A stretch of DNA of 29,936 nt, taken from Poronia punctata (Eukaryota; Ascomycota; Sordariomycetes; Xylariales; Xylariaceae). Location of the stretch: NCBI GenBank assembly GCA_022579005.1, contig MU401798.1:1-29936 (forward strand), written 5' to 3'. Within the stretch, counting starts at the first letter, position 1. Every line of letters begins with the position of its first letter. Below, one piece after another: positions 1 through 10,189 of this stretch. Position numbers and translations under genes: made by a program. Below the pieces are notes generated by a model that was not told the DNA's origin, did no database searches, and saw nothing but the letters and a program-made list of their open reading frames with translations.

Positions 1-120
1 TTATACTAAGTATAAAATAAGTATAACTAATACGTTTTAAAATATTTACTGCTAAATATAAATAAAGCTTTTTTTTATACTTAAAAAAATATATATACAA
101 AATATACTAAATAGCCTGCC

Positions 121-1080
121 TTTAAAGTAGATCTTTTTAAATAGCATCTTTAGCTTAGCTACCTAGGTCTTAATGCACTTTAGCACTTAATAAGCTAAGC
201 AAAAAAAGTAAAAATTAAAAAATCCCTAAGCTAAAGCATTAAATTAATAAATTGCCTTAGGTATATATATAAAAAGCTTAAAAACTAAATTAACAAAGCA
301 CTTAAAAACTAATTAAATTGTTTATTTAAGCGCATTGCTATAAATTAGCATTTTTATAATAAAAGTCTTAATAGTAAAGTATTAATACTTTTTATAACTA
401 AAAAATATTTTAAGCATATATTTAATTATTATTTACAAAGCTTTAATGCAAACATACTAAAAACGCTGCTTAAGTATTTTATAAAAAAAGTGTAAGTAGT
501 TTATAAAAAATAAGTTATTGTTATTAAATTAAATAAACAACTTTTATAATTATAAATAGTTATAAACTACTTAGTTAATAAAGCACTTGTTATACTAAAA
601 ATCTTAGCACTTAATACTTAAGCTTAAAATAGTACTAGCAAACAATTTAGCTAAATAGTTAAAAAGCATGCTTAGTATATAAAAACTAGTATAAAGCTTT
701 TAAAAACCCTTTAAGTTAAAATTAACAAAGCTACAATATATTTATTAAACTAAATACTTAAATATATGTTTTACTAAAAAACTTTATATAAACGTTTTTA
801 TACTTACTTTATGTCTTAAAACGGCTATATTAAAATTAAAAAACTAAAGCTTAACTATTTACAAGTTTATAAATATAAAGCCTATGCTCTTACTGCTAAT
901 ATAAAAAAAAAGAAAAATTATTTTTTAAAGCTAAGCTTTAAAGCTTAAATAAGTTATTTTATTAGCTATAAGTTAACTAATATTTATAAAATTTAAAATC
1001 TTTTAACTAATTAAGTAATTTAAATTAAAAACATAAGATTTAATAAGAACTAAATATTTAACAAAAAGCTTAATAAACTA
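121..1080 (+). pseudogene. Copia integrase remnant
   Basis: In frame 1 the text near 145-235 resembles the GAG-pre-integrase segment before the zinc-binding region (GLNAL at 166-180, then an AKKVKIK-like stretch). About 300-700 aligns loosely with the integrase core. The clearest part is 840-1080: a KAYALT segment, a KKKKN stretch and TNIYKI-stop (976-996), matching the family pattern (C)RAY-LT ... GY-VGY ... NIYRIW. The W position is now a stop. The catalytic acidic residues cannot be assigned with confidence because many GAN codons have become AAN. Identification rests on remembered family patterns, not a search. Confidence 0.72.
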
Positions 1081-1920
1081 AAAAATAAGCTTTAAATACT
1101 TAATTGCAAATTTATTATAAATCTTTTAAATAAAACTTTAATTTTTAAGTTTAAATTACAATATTAAAATACTAACCTTTATAAAGATAAAAACAAAATA
1201 AAATATATACTACAATATTTAAAAGCTAAAGGCAGCGTAGCAAATAAGCAAAGTGTTAAAAATACTAAAAACTTTAAGTTTAATAAAACTAATTACTTTT
1301 ATATTAACTTAAAATTTTAACTATATTTTATACTTTTATAGTCTTTTTTTAACGTAGTAATGCTTGCAGCAATTAAAAATGCTAATTTTAATAAGCGTTG
1401 TAATAAGTTTTCTGCTTTACTTAAAGCCTGCTAAGCAAAAACATTTATAAATAATAAGTATAATAATAGTTTGTTTACTTTAAAAAGTGTATACGTTAAT
1501 AAAAACTTTTTGCTTTTTTTTGCTAAGCTGCTTAAACTATTAAAATTAAGCTAAAAAGCTTATATTAGTAATAATAAATAAACAAGATGCTAAAAAGTTA
1601 TATTTAATGCTAAACGCTTATATACTTTTAAATTAGCGCATAGTATATAAGTAAGCAAGGCTATAAAAGCTAAGGCGCTTAAACGTTTACTATGCTACTT
1701 TAATAATACCTTTAAAATAAAAAGAAATTATATAAACTAGCTACTATAGTTTTTTTATAAAAAAAAAATTAAAAAAAATATTTTTATATATTAAAGCAAG
1801 CTTTTGCTGCTTTTAAAATTATATAAAGAACTTAAAAATTATTTTTTAAAAAGTAAGTTTTTTAAAGCTAAAAACAACTATTTAGCTAGTTATAATAAAA
1901 TAAGCTTTTAAAAAAAAGTT

Positions 1921-2640
1921 TTTACTTATATAGCTAAAAAATATTAAATTTTAAACTATATATAGGTATATATTTATAAGTTTAATAAAAAAAGCTTTTA
2001 CTTAAAGTGTAAAGTATAAATTATAGTTTAAAAAGACTAATAGCTTATAAACAAATATAAAAGTATATATGCTTTTACTTTAGCTAAAAGGTCTTTTAAA
2101 ACATTAGCTACTATTGTAGCTAAGTTTAACTTTAAGTTAAAATAATATAATATAGTTAACGCTTTTGTTAACGTATTGCTTTAAAAACTAATATATATAA
2201 GAATGCCTTATAGCTGTAAAAAAAAAGGACGCATTTTGCAACTTTTAAAAGCCCTTTATAAATTATAAAAATTATTACTCTTATAGCAAAAAAAGCTTAT
2301 ATTAATGCTTTTAAAGCTTAAATTTAAGCTAGTGCCTTATAAACTTTGTATATTTATTAAAAATAAAATATTATTATTTATATATGTTAACAACTTTATA
2401 CTTACTTACTAAAAAATTTGCAAATTTAAAGCTTTTATAGCTATTAAAAAATTAAAAAACTAATATTAACTAATTAAAAGTTATAATTTAAAGTAGTTTT
2501 TAAGTATAAAAATTATTTAAAACTGCAAGCAAAGCTTAATTTAGCTATTATAAGCTATATATATTAAAAAAATATATAAGTTAAGTAACTTTTTAAGCAA
2601 AATGTTATTAACTTTTATAAGATTTATTAAGCTGCTTTTA
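1921..2640 (+). pseudogene. Copia reverse transcriptase remnant (catalytic aspartates lost)
   Basis: Frame 1 contains the ordered signatures of the RVT_2 family: VYIYKFNKK with FYLKCKV (about 1966-2019), AKRSFKTLATIVAKF (2083-2127), VNAFVNV, ALYKL followed by a stop (family ALYGLRQSP) at 2251, and YVNN at 2383-2394 where active enzymes have YVDD. Both aspartates read as asparagine, which needs only G-to-A transitions, and the W/Q/R codons of the family blocks are often stops. The copy therefore cannot be functional. The codon frame is unbroken through the domain. Confidence 0.85.
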
Positions 2641-3345
2641 TATAAAAAAACTGCTACTTATTAAAAAGTCCGTTACTATTAACGTAAAATTAAATTAATT
2701 ATATATACTGTAATTATTACTAAACTAAACATTGCCTTTGCTATATTATAGCTTTTATAATTTAATAATAATCTTTTTCTTACTTACTATACTGCTGCTA
2801 ACTAAGTATTAAACTATTTTTAAGCAAATTAACGCCTTGCTTTATAGTTTAAAAATAAAAATAGGCTTAAAGTAGCTAATAATTTATTATTTGCTAACAA
2901 CATTATTAATTAAAAAAGCTTATAAGCATATATAATGCTTTTTTTTAGTAAACTTATTAGTTAAAAAGTAAATAAACAAAATATTGTTACTACTTTTATA
3001 ACTAAAGCTAAGCTTTTTACGTTAGCCTAGGCTGCAAAAAAAGCTATGTTTATTAGCTAGCTTATTAATAAGCTTAGCGTTAATTTAAAATAAAAGCACA
3101 TTACTATTTAATATAATAACTAGCAAACTATTAGTTTAGTAAATAAAAATATTATAATACTTAAAACAAAATTATAGCACGTTAACATATATAACTACTA
3201 GTTGCGTTAAAAAGTAATTAATAAAACGCTTTAAATAGTTTATATACTAATAAATTTAATAATAGCAAATAGTTTTACAAAGTTTTTAGCACAAAATAAG
3301 TAAGCAAGCTTTTTATAACAAATTAATTTAGTTAACGTTAAAGCT
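2641..3345 (+). pseudogene. Copia RNase H and pol C-terminus remnant
   Basis: Frame 1 continues from RT through KLNIAFA (family RPDIAFA, about 2734-2754) into the RNase H domain: FANN (2890-2901), LIS-stop-KVNKQNIVTT ending at 2994, AAKKAMFIS, QTISLV (3124-3141) and TKL-stop-HVNIY ending at 3192, the decayed form of the TKLRHVDIH block typical of fungal Copia elements. FTKFLA near 3264-3281 matches the end of pol. Beyond about 3345 the frame loses recognisable similarity. Confidence 0.83.
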
Positions 3346-3480
3346 ATTTAAACTAAAATTAACTAGCTTGTTACTATAAAAGTGTAAAAAAACTAAGAAA
3401 ATAAATTAAAACAATTTAAAATACTATAACTATTACTATAAAAGCTATAATACTATAAAATAAAAGTATTATTTATAGCT

Positions 3481-4607
3481 ACAAAATAAACTAGTATATT
3501 AGCCTATTTTAAAAAGGTATATTAGATCTAATAGGTTATAAGATAACAAAAATTAATATAATGCCTACATAATAAAAGTTATATAGCTGCAGTAAAAACT
3601 ACTATAAAGAAAAAGGTCCTCTTATAAAAGGTCCCTCCCTACCTATTTAGTATATACAAATTCTACAAAGAAAAAAAGTTTGACCTCCTTACGCGTATAT
3701 CAATCAATACATACAATTTAGCCATTTATGCTAGTTCTGACACCTACCTATATACACACAGTAGTAACTCAGATACCTAAACACTGTACACGTCCTACCA
3801 TACCTACTCGTACATAATGTGGCTCTGATGTGGCCTATTATTTGCATATCTCTTCTTCTTACTGGGGCAAAATGGTAAGCTTCCCGAGCTCCCGTTTAGT
3901 TGCCTCGGGTCCTATTATTTCCAGCCTAACGTCAGTGAGGAACGCACTCTAGAGTGGCCAGTTCAATCCCATCTTGGCTAATGAGAAAGGTGGAGGCGTT
4001 ATCCCTCCGGCGCGGTTCCGCGTTGTGGTAAAATTGTGAAAACAAAGGTAAGGTCATATTGTTTCAAGAGGTAGGATAACATCTCCAGAGCCATCCCATT
4101 CGGGTCTTGGCTTATCAAACCAGAGTATCCAAGCCCTGCCCAGTTACCTGGCTCGTAAACGGTAAGGTAAGTATGTGGGTGGTTACTGTGGTTTGGGTGG
4201 GTTGGTTAGTGCGCCCCCCGGAGGCACGCTTGCCGCCTTGCTCCAGACTTCAGTGTCCGGAGTGCGCAAGGTGTCTGTCTCGGGTTTTGCCCCGCGAGTT
4301 GACGTGAAAGGACAGGAAGGACGCAACTGTGGACTTCTCGCTTATTATACCGCACAGAAACTTCGACTACACCTTACTAGACATAGCGCGTTTTGCATTT
4401 TACCCTGTTTGCAGAACTATACGCTTGCAATTTTGATTTTTATTTGATGTTTGCAGCCAACATGTTTCTATAATTCTCAAAGGAAAAACGACCGGTACAG
4501 GCGCGCCTGTTTCGCGAGGTGGTGGCCTGACCTGGTGGGTGCGTTGATCGTGTTATGGCTGGCCAGTGTCACTGGAGTCTTATGTCCATTGCTATATATG
4601 TAGCATA
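3481..4607. other. Transition from AT-rich block to normal-composition intergenic DNA
   Basis: Composition shifts from very AT-rich to mixed between about 3480 and 3700. Open frames at 4107-4307 and 4175-4447 (+) have no recognisable domain and unconvincing composition, so I do not call them genes. A TACTCGTA octamer lies at 3805-3812. Any LTR remnant of the Copia element would fall in the first 200 bases. The last part probably holds the 3' UTR of the carrier gene transcribed leftward from 5762. Confidence 0.6.
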
Positions 4608-5762
4608 TCAAGGCGGGGATTCCTTCCATCGATCCCGGTTCTGCGGTCCAAGCTCAAGCATGATCCATTCGTAGACAAGCCACTGAACGGCATTGACCAC
4701 AAAGGCCCTCAAGCTACAGACCATTAGACCACGGAAAAACACCCTCGCCCCTCCCTCCGCATATGCCTCTTTAGTGATCTGAAGAGCGCCCTTTCGTTTG
4801 GTGGATATTGATCCAAGGAGCGGTGTGACGGCAGAGACAGAAGTAGCAGGGAGGTAAATCTGACCCTGCACCCGCGTCTTTATGACGTCGAGGGGAAAGA
4901 CACTAGCCCATGTCACTACGCCCGCTATACCACCAGACAGCAAGACCTTGAGTGTCTCCTGGGTAGAAAAGGACGTCTTCGTAGCGGTAAGGCCACCGAT
5001 ATCACTGTTACCCACAGAAGTGGGCAACGTGCCGGCAAAACCGGGCTGTTGCGAAGCCAGTAGAGAGGCTAGCAGCCGACCACCGAGCTCGTATGCCCAG
5101 AAGTAGAATCCGTAGCCGATACTGTCGCGCAGTGCCGTCACTACGCCGCCGTGGTACAAACCCCGGATGCTTTCGGTGCGTAGGATTTGCTGAGTTATCC
5201 GGTAGCTTGATAGTGTGGTTGACTCCGATGAGTGTGTAGGTGCAAGCTGGGCTCTGCATTTTATCAATTCCGTTGGCGTGCTAATGACCCACGTTGCCAG
5301 ACCGCCGACCGCGCCCGCCAGCCACGTTGTCCAGAGGCTAGAACCTGCGGTGGCCTTATCAGCTCCACCGGTAGCAGTATGGAACTGAAATAGGGGCGTG
5401 CGGTTCAGAGCCTCCTCTGTCCGGTTGTACGCCACGAATAGGATGGCATTAAGCGCGCCGTATCCAAGGACAGGGGCCGCGGTTCCAGTGAGGAGGGAGT
5501 GCTTGCCTTGAAAGTACTTGGCGAAAGTGGAAGTTGCGGGGACAGAGTTCGCCAGCAGAGGCGAACTTGAGCGCAAAGGAGATGCTGACACTGGGGCTTG
5601 GATTGGCGCCTGCCTTGACAGGGTAGGCTCCGCCGACAGGGGTTGAGAGGGGATCTGGGCTTGGGGTTGCGCTTGGAGGCGCACTTTGATCAAGTCGAGC
5701 GGGTTGCCGATCAAGATGCCCACGGCACCGCTGGCATAACCAGCCCAAAAATCGGCAGACAT
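4608..5762 (-). CDS. Mitochondrial carrier (SLC25) family protein, 384 aa, single exon
   Basis: The product is an inner-membrane solute exchanger of the SLC25 family with the threefold repeat. Each repeat carries the P-x-[DE]-x-x-[KR] signature: NPLDLIKVR at about residues 19-28, TPTELIKCR at about 160-168 and FPLDVIKTR at about 286-294. Each signature sits at the end of a predicted odd-numbered helix. The protein begins directly in helix 1 (DFWAGYASGAVGILIG), as usual for carriers without a cleaved presequence. At 384 aa it is longer than the typical 300. The extra length is mainly a Pro/Ser/Gln-rich insert at about residues 32-82 in the first matrix loop, plus a Gly/Thr/Ser-rich loop at about 240-265. 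The sequence does not settle the substrate; the GLYHGG...RDS...AYE block recalls the carnitine/basic amino-acid carrier branch. It is divergently arranged to rad54. No intron is needed. Confidence 0.9.
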   Translation of the reverse strand: MSADFWAGYASGAVGILIGNPLDLIKVRLQAQPQAQIPSQPLSAEPTLSRQAPIQAPVSASPLRSSSPLLANSVPATSTFAKYFQGKHSLLTGTAAPVLGYGALNAILFVAYNRTEEALNRTPLFQFHTATGGADKATAGSSLWTTWLAGAVGGLATWVISTPTELIKCRAQLAPTHSSESTTLSSYRITQQILRTESIRGLYHGGVVTALRDSIGYGFYFWAYELGGRLLASLLASQQPGFAGTLPTSVGNSDIGGLTATKTSFSTQETLKVLLSGGIAGVVTWASVFPLDVIKTRVQGQIYLPATSVSAVTPLLGSISTKRKGALQITKEAYAEGGARVFFRGLMVCSLRAFVVNAVQWLVYEWIMLELGPQNRDRWKESPP

Positions 5763-6808
5763 GGAATACGACGCCTTGGCAGAGTTCTTGAGAATACACT
5801 TTTAGGTGTATCCAGATAGGACCATTTGCAACAATAGTCTAGAGACGTCGACCTACTATCATGTCTAACTAGACGGACTACCTAGTTCAGTAGATACTGG
5901 CAAGACATCGGAACGGCAACTCGACGGTTAGTTAGGGCGATAATTACTGTATGTCAATATCTCTGGTGGTTAGAGACAAGAAAAGTGGTATCTACGTCGT
6001 GGACAAAACATAAGAGAAGCCAAGACGTATGTTTACTCACTCACCTTATACCCCTCCTTCTGCTGCAGTAGTAGTACATAACCAGTTAACCTCTATGCCA
6101 ACACTAGTTATCTTACCCACCCGCAGTACTTCCGGGCCCGGTGCTAGATAGCTCGACGGGCCACCTACGGGTACATAACTTTACATACTAGGTAGACAAG
6201 TATGTAGGTAGTAGGTTTACAAGTACCTTCCATACTACCATGTTTAAGAGGTATGTGGTAAGAGATAAGAATGGGATGTTTACACGTAGATTATACTTGT
6301 TGGTTACTCGTCCGAGTACTTACTTAGCCGCTAGAGAGATCAGCACGGCCACCCTCGGCAAGCTCGGGTTAGCATTGGGCAACGCTAAACACTGCAGCGA
6401 TTGAAGGTCATGTGATCAGGTGTCAAATCCCTGAGTCTCCACCTTTCTGTCCACCGTGTACAGATCCCTAAAACACCTAGGTTTAGGTACCTATTTGTAA
6501 TGCTTGTCGCGTCGACGCGTTTCTTTCATTATGTGCACACCCCGCCCCCAAGTTCTCCAAGTCAACAAGCAACCCTATCAGGTCCCTACCTCTATGGATA
6601 TTGTTCAGTTGTCTCGCCACCTTCAAATACGTAATTGAATAGTAACCCCGGGAGAAGCTGAGAACAGAACCTGTTCCTATGTGCTGCACGTACCTACGCT
6701 ATCTATCCCAGGGCGGAGGAGTCGACTTCTTTTCTCTCATCGAATAATATATAGGTCATCTAGTAACAACAAGTACGTCCTTGTGTTAAGGAAACAGGAT
6801 CAATTACG
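5763..6808. other. Divergent promoter region between the SLC25 carrier gene and rad54
   Basis: This 1,046-bp stretch has no supportable gene. The open frame at 6483-6689 (-) has no recognisable features. The region contains an ACGCGT site at 6515-6520, a near-palindrome ACTCG..CGAGT at about 6306-6317, several GTAGGTA/TACCTAC-like words around 6185-6240, and the 15-mer AACTAGACGGACTAC at 5867-5881 that recurs at 15733. Confidence 0.6.
6515..6520. promoter_or_regulatory. Possible MluI cell-cycle box (ACGCGT) upstream of rad54
   Basis: A single ACGCGT lies about 290 bp before the rad54 start codon. In yeasts this hexamer is bound by MBF and drives G1/S expression of DNA replication and repair genes. 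One copy is weak evidence: a second ACGCGT occurs near 3690 with no such gene nearby. Confidence 0.25.
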
Positions 6809-9292
6809 ATGTACGGAAGAGCGTATCCTCGGTTCTATCGATTCAATGCATTCTAATAGCCTATCCATGACAGGGAGAAACCTGCCACACCGCTGGCCCC
6901 GAAAACGAAGCCATATGCGACACCGGGAAAACGGCTGCTCTCGAGACAATCTGTTGATCAGTTATTCAAGCCATTCAAGTGCCCCGGATCCGCTATAAAA
7001 ACGCCAGCAACCGACCGTCCGACGAGGAAACGGAGAAAGGTCGACTATAAGGGTGCCGGTGGTACCGACAACGAAGATGACAAACCCTACACTAATGCCG
7101 ACCGCCTAGCTCTCGCAAATAGGGATGTCAACCGCTTCCCCGTCTTTGCGGCCAAGGATAAAGAGCAAGTATTCAAAAAAGCCTTTGCCGTTCCCTTGAT
7201 CAATAAAGATGCCGCCGGTTATAACCCAAATCGTCCCCCGCCCAGTCTCGGCCTGCGACAAGGCGCTGCATTTGTCGCAAAGCCCCTGCACGATCCTAGT
7301 GGCGAGTTTGCCATTGTCCTCTACGATCCCACCGTTGATGACAAACCAAAAGTGCCGACGAAGCCGGCCGAAGACAAGGAAGTGGAAGCGCCCGAGACCA
7401 AGATAGACGCACCCCTCGTCCATAAGAGCTTGGCTGAAATATTAGGAATCAAGAAAAAGGTGGAGGGGGAGCGGCCGAGAGTCCCCGTCGTCATCGATCC
7501 GAGGCTGGCCAAGGTTCTCCGACCCCATCAGATAGAGGGAGTCAAGTTCATGTATCGGTGTGTGACGGGCATGATCGACGACAAGGCCAACGGCTGCATC
7601 ATGGCCGACGAGATGGGCCTTGGAAAGACGCTGCAGTGCATCACGCTTCTGTGGACGTTGCTCAAACAATCGCCCGACGCTGGCAAGCCCACCATTCAGA
7701 AGGCCATCGTTGCCTGTCCCTCCAGCCTGGTACGGAACTGGGCCAACGAGCTCGTGAAATGGCTGGGCGCCGATGCCATCACGCCTTTCGCTATCGATGG
7801 CAAGGCGTCCAAGGAGGAATTGACGCGCCAGCTCCGGCAGTGGGCCGTCGCAAACGGCCGCTCCGTTACGCGCCCTGTGATCATTGTCTCGTACGAGACT
7901 CTGCGTCTGAACGTGGAGGAACTGAAGAATACAAAGATCGGCCTCATGTTGTGCGACGAGGGTCACCGGCTCAAGAACGGAGACAGCCAGACATTTACAG
8001 CGCTCAACAGCCTGAATGTCAGCAGACGTGTGATTCTCTCGGGCACGCCCATCCAGAATGACTTATCGGAATATTTTGCTCTCATCAGCTTTGCGAATCC
8101 GGGTCTTCTGGGGTCACGTCTGGAGTTCCGGAAGCGATACGAGATACCCATCCTGCGTGGCCGAGACGCCGATGCGTTAGAAAAAGAACGGCAGAAGGGC
8201 GACGAGTGTCTGGTAGAACTGCTCGGCGTTGTCAACAAATTCATCATCCGAAGAACCAACGACATCCTCTCCAAATACCTCCCGGTCAAATACGAACACG
8301 TGGTCTTCTGCAACCTCGCCAGTTTCCAACTGGACTTGTACAACTATTTTATCAAGAGCCCAGATATTCAGGCCCTACTACGCGGCAAAGGCAGTCAACC
8401 TCTCAAGGCTATCGGCTTACTCAAGAAACTTTGCAACCATCCAGACCTACTCAACCTTGCCGATGATCTACCGGGCAGCGAGAAGTGTTGGCCCGACGAC
8501 TATGTGCCCAAGGAGGCGCGGGGTCGGGACCGGGACATCAAGCCTTGGTATTCGGGCAAGATGCAGGTGCTCGACCGCATGCTCGCGCGCATCCGGCAAG
8601 ACACGACGGACAAGATCGTCCTCATCAGCAACTACACGCAGACGCTCGATCTATTCGAAAAGCTGTGCCGTCACCGCGGATACGGCTCGTTCCGTCTAGA
8701 CGGTCAGATGGCCGTGAACAAGCGACAGAAACTGGTGGACAAATTCAACGACCCAGAGGGGCGCGAATTCGTCTTCCTCTTGTCGAGCAAAGCCGGTGGC
8801 TGCGGCCTGAACTTGATCGGCGCTAATCGACTTGTGCTGTTCGATCCGGACTGGAATCCGGCGGCGGACCAACAGGCGCTGGCGCGTGTATGGCGTGACG
8901 GGCAGAAGAAGGACTGCTTCGTATACAGATTCATCGCCACAGGTACCATCGAGGAGAAAATATTCCAGCGGCAGTCTCACAAACAGTCCCTCTCGAGCTG
9001 TGTAGTGGACTCGGCGGAGGATGTCGAACGTCACTTCTCCCTAGACAGCTTGCGAGAGCTCTTCCAATACCGACCAGGTACTCATTCCGATACTCACGAT
9101 ACCTTCAAGTGCAAGCGGTGTAAGCCCGGCGCGCCGCGTCAATACATCAAGGCGCCCGCCATGCTTTATGGCGATACGAGCACTTGGAACCACTTTGCGA
9201 ACGAAGGGCTTGAGCCTATACAAGATTTATTGCTGAGACAAGAATGCGGCGAGAAGGAAGTGTCAGCCGTCTTTCAATACATTTCGCATTAG
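6809..9292 (+). CDS. rad54: Rad54-type Swi2/Snf2 DNA translocase (Neurospora mus-25 type), 810 aa, two exons
   Basis: Rad54 is a nuclear ATP-driven dsDNA translocase that works with Rad51 in homologous recombination. Model: exons 6809-6822 and 6874-9292, intron 6823-6873 (51 nt, branch TTCTAAT, acceptor ACAG). Exon 1 gives MYGR plus two bases; splicing joins A5-E6 and leads into KPFKCPGSA and RKRRKVDYKG, both typical of Rad54 N-termini. No in-frame ATG exists between the stop at 6857 and these conserved blocks, so an upstream exon is required; ATG 6809 has A at -3. Helicase motifs: DEMGLGKT (Walker A Lys256), DEGH (Asp366), LSGTPIQND, then LISNY, LDGQM, SSKAGGCGLNL and RVWRDGQ (Arg676). A zinc-like CKRC lies near the C-terminus. 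The length is normal. Domain assignment is very secure; the tiny first exon is inferred from frame and motif continuity. Confidence 0.95.
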
Positions 9293-10189
9293 TTATTGCC
9301 GTGGGAACGGCATCAGGCGTTACGGGAGCGGTGTTCATTGGGGATGGCGCGATCGGAGTTGAGCCACACGTTTTGCTAGAATTTTGCTCGAGTCATACGG
9401 CGGCTGTGTCATGTTGCTTTCTTTGTGTGGAAAACGCGGGACTCGAGAGACGACTCAAGACAGGAAACAGGTAAGATGATCAGACTGTTAACAAGCTTAC
9501 CTAATGTAGACATGCATTTGTTTGGCGCACAGCGACTAGAGGGTCAGGCAAATAAATACATTATTATATACTTCTTTCTGACTACACTAGACTAACTTGG
9601 AATCTTAGCTTCCCTACTGCCGGTGAGGGTTTTACTTTACCTATCTTGACGCGGAAGAAAAGTCAAGCCTAGAAAAAGGAAGATAGCGTTTGAATAGAAG
9701 ACAAGGGAGTGAAATACACATTGTATGGGTAGCTCGCGTTTCTTCATGTCATAACGTCTCCTCTCCCTGGCTACCTCGACACTTCACATGTTGCTAGGGT
9801 CCCCCCTGATGGACACAAAAGAAGCTTGGACCACGCCCGGAACCTTGCGCCAAAGACCGTCGTTCGACTTTCTCCGCCTTCCACTATTTTACTAGGGTAT
9901 CTATCTGACTTTTTTCTATCCATAGATTCCGATGCCCCGGCCGAGTGTAAAAACCGATCCCGCCGGATGCAACAGTTTCTCCAACTAAACCCCCCCCTTT
10001 GCTGCCCATCCCCTATATGTCGTATCCCCCAGGCGTCTATGCTAGTCTTTTCCTCCCACCGGCTTGCGCATGATGTTATGGGCAAATAAACAAAGATGAT
10101 ATCACGAAAAAGGGATATCCAGACATCAGTCACTCCCTTTGCAGAAAAACCTAATGCGAGGCCCAATCAAAATGCTGATTTTAAGTATC
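9293..10189. other. Convergent 3' region between rad54 and the chitin synthase regulator gene
   Basis: The region lies between two convergent genes and probably holds both 3' UTRs. Open frames at 9244-9474 (+), 9771-10166 (-) and 9826-10089 (+) show no domain or coding character. I see no RNA gene. Confidence 0.6.

Larger units (their letters stand above)
1..3480 (+). mobile_element. RIP-degraded Ty1/Copia-type LTR retrotransposon, pol region (left end cut by window)
   Basis: This block is extremely AT-rich and has no open frame of useful length. Reading frame 1 (codons starting at positions 1 modulo 3) straight through its stops reveals the Copia order integrase, reverse transcriptase, RNase H. 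Landmarks are GLNAL at 166-180, the integrase C-terminal motif at about 850-1080, ALYKL at 2251-2265, YVNN at 2383-2394 and KQNIVTT at 2974-2994. All lie in the same frame, so decay was by substitution and not by indels. In-frame stops are mainly TAA and TAG, as expected from C-to-T and G-to-A changes. Gag and protease would lie left of the window. A 3' LTR could lie near 3400-3650, but I could not define its ends or a target-site duplication. The element is inactive. Confidence 0.86.

Noticed and set aside
3950..3990. tRNA B-box-like GTTCAATCC near 3967
   Set aside because: No matching T-stem, A box or acceptor stem could be drawn around it.
4107..4447. Overlapping open frames (66 and 90 aa) on the + strand after the AT-rich block
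   Set aside because: No domain, low-quality composition, no splice-supported extension; chance frames in GC-richer intergenic DNA.
6415..6450. Another tRNA-like T-arm (TCAGG ... CCTGA)
   Set aside because: The loop is nine bases instead of seven and there is no A box or acceptor pairing.
6681..6998. 105-aa + strand open frame overlapping the start of rad54
   Set aside because: It is in a different frame from the KPFKCPGSA-encoding frame and runs across the predicted first exon and intron; a shadow frame.
7442..7966. Antisense frames inside rad54, such as the 174-aa minus frame
   Set aside because: Mirror frames of a strongly conserved coding sequence; no independent support.
7196..9292. 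Rad54 starting at TTG 7196
   Set aside because: Conserved Rad54 sequence continues in frame upstream of this point, so it is an internal codon; the spliced start at 6809 explains the N-terminus.
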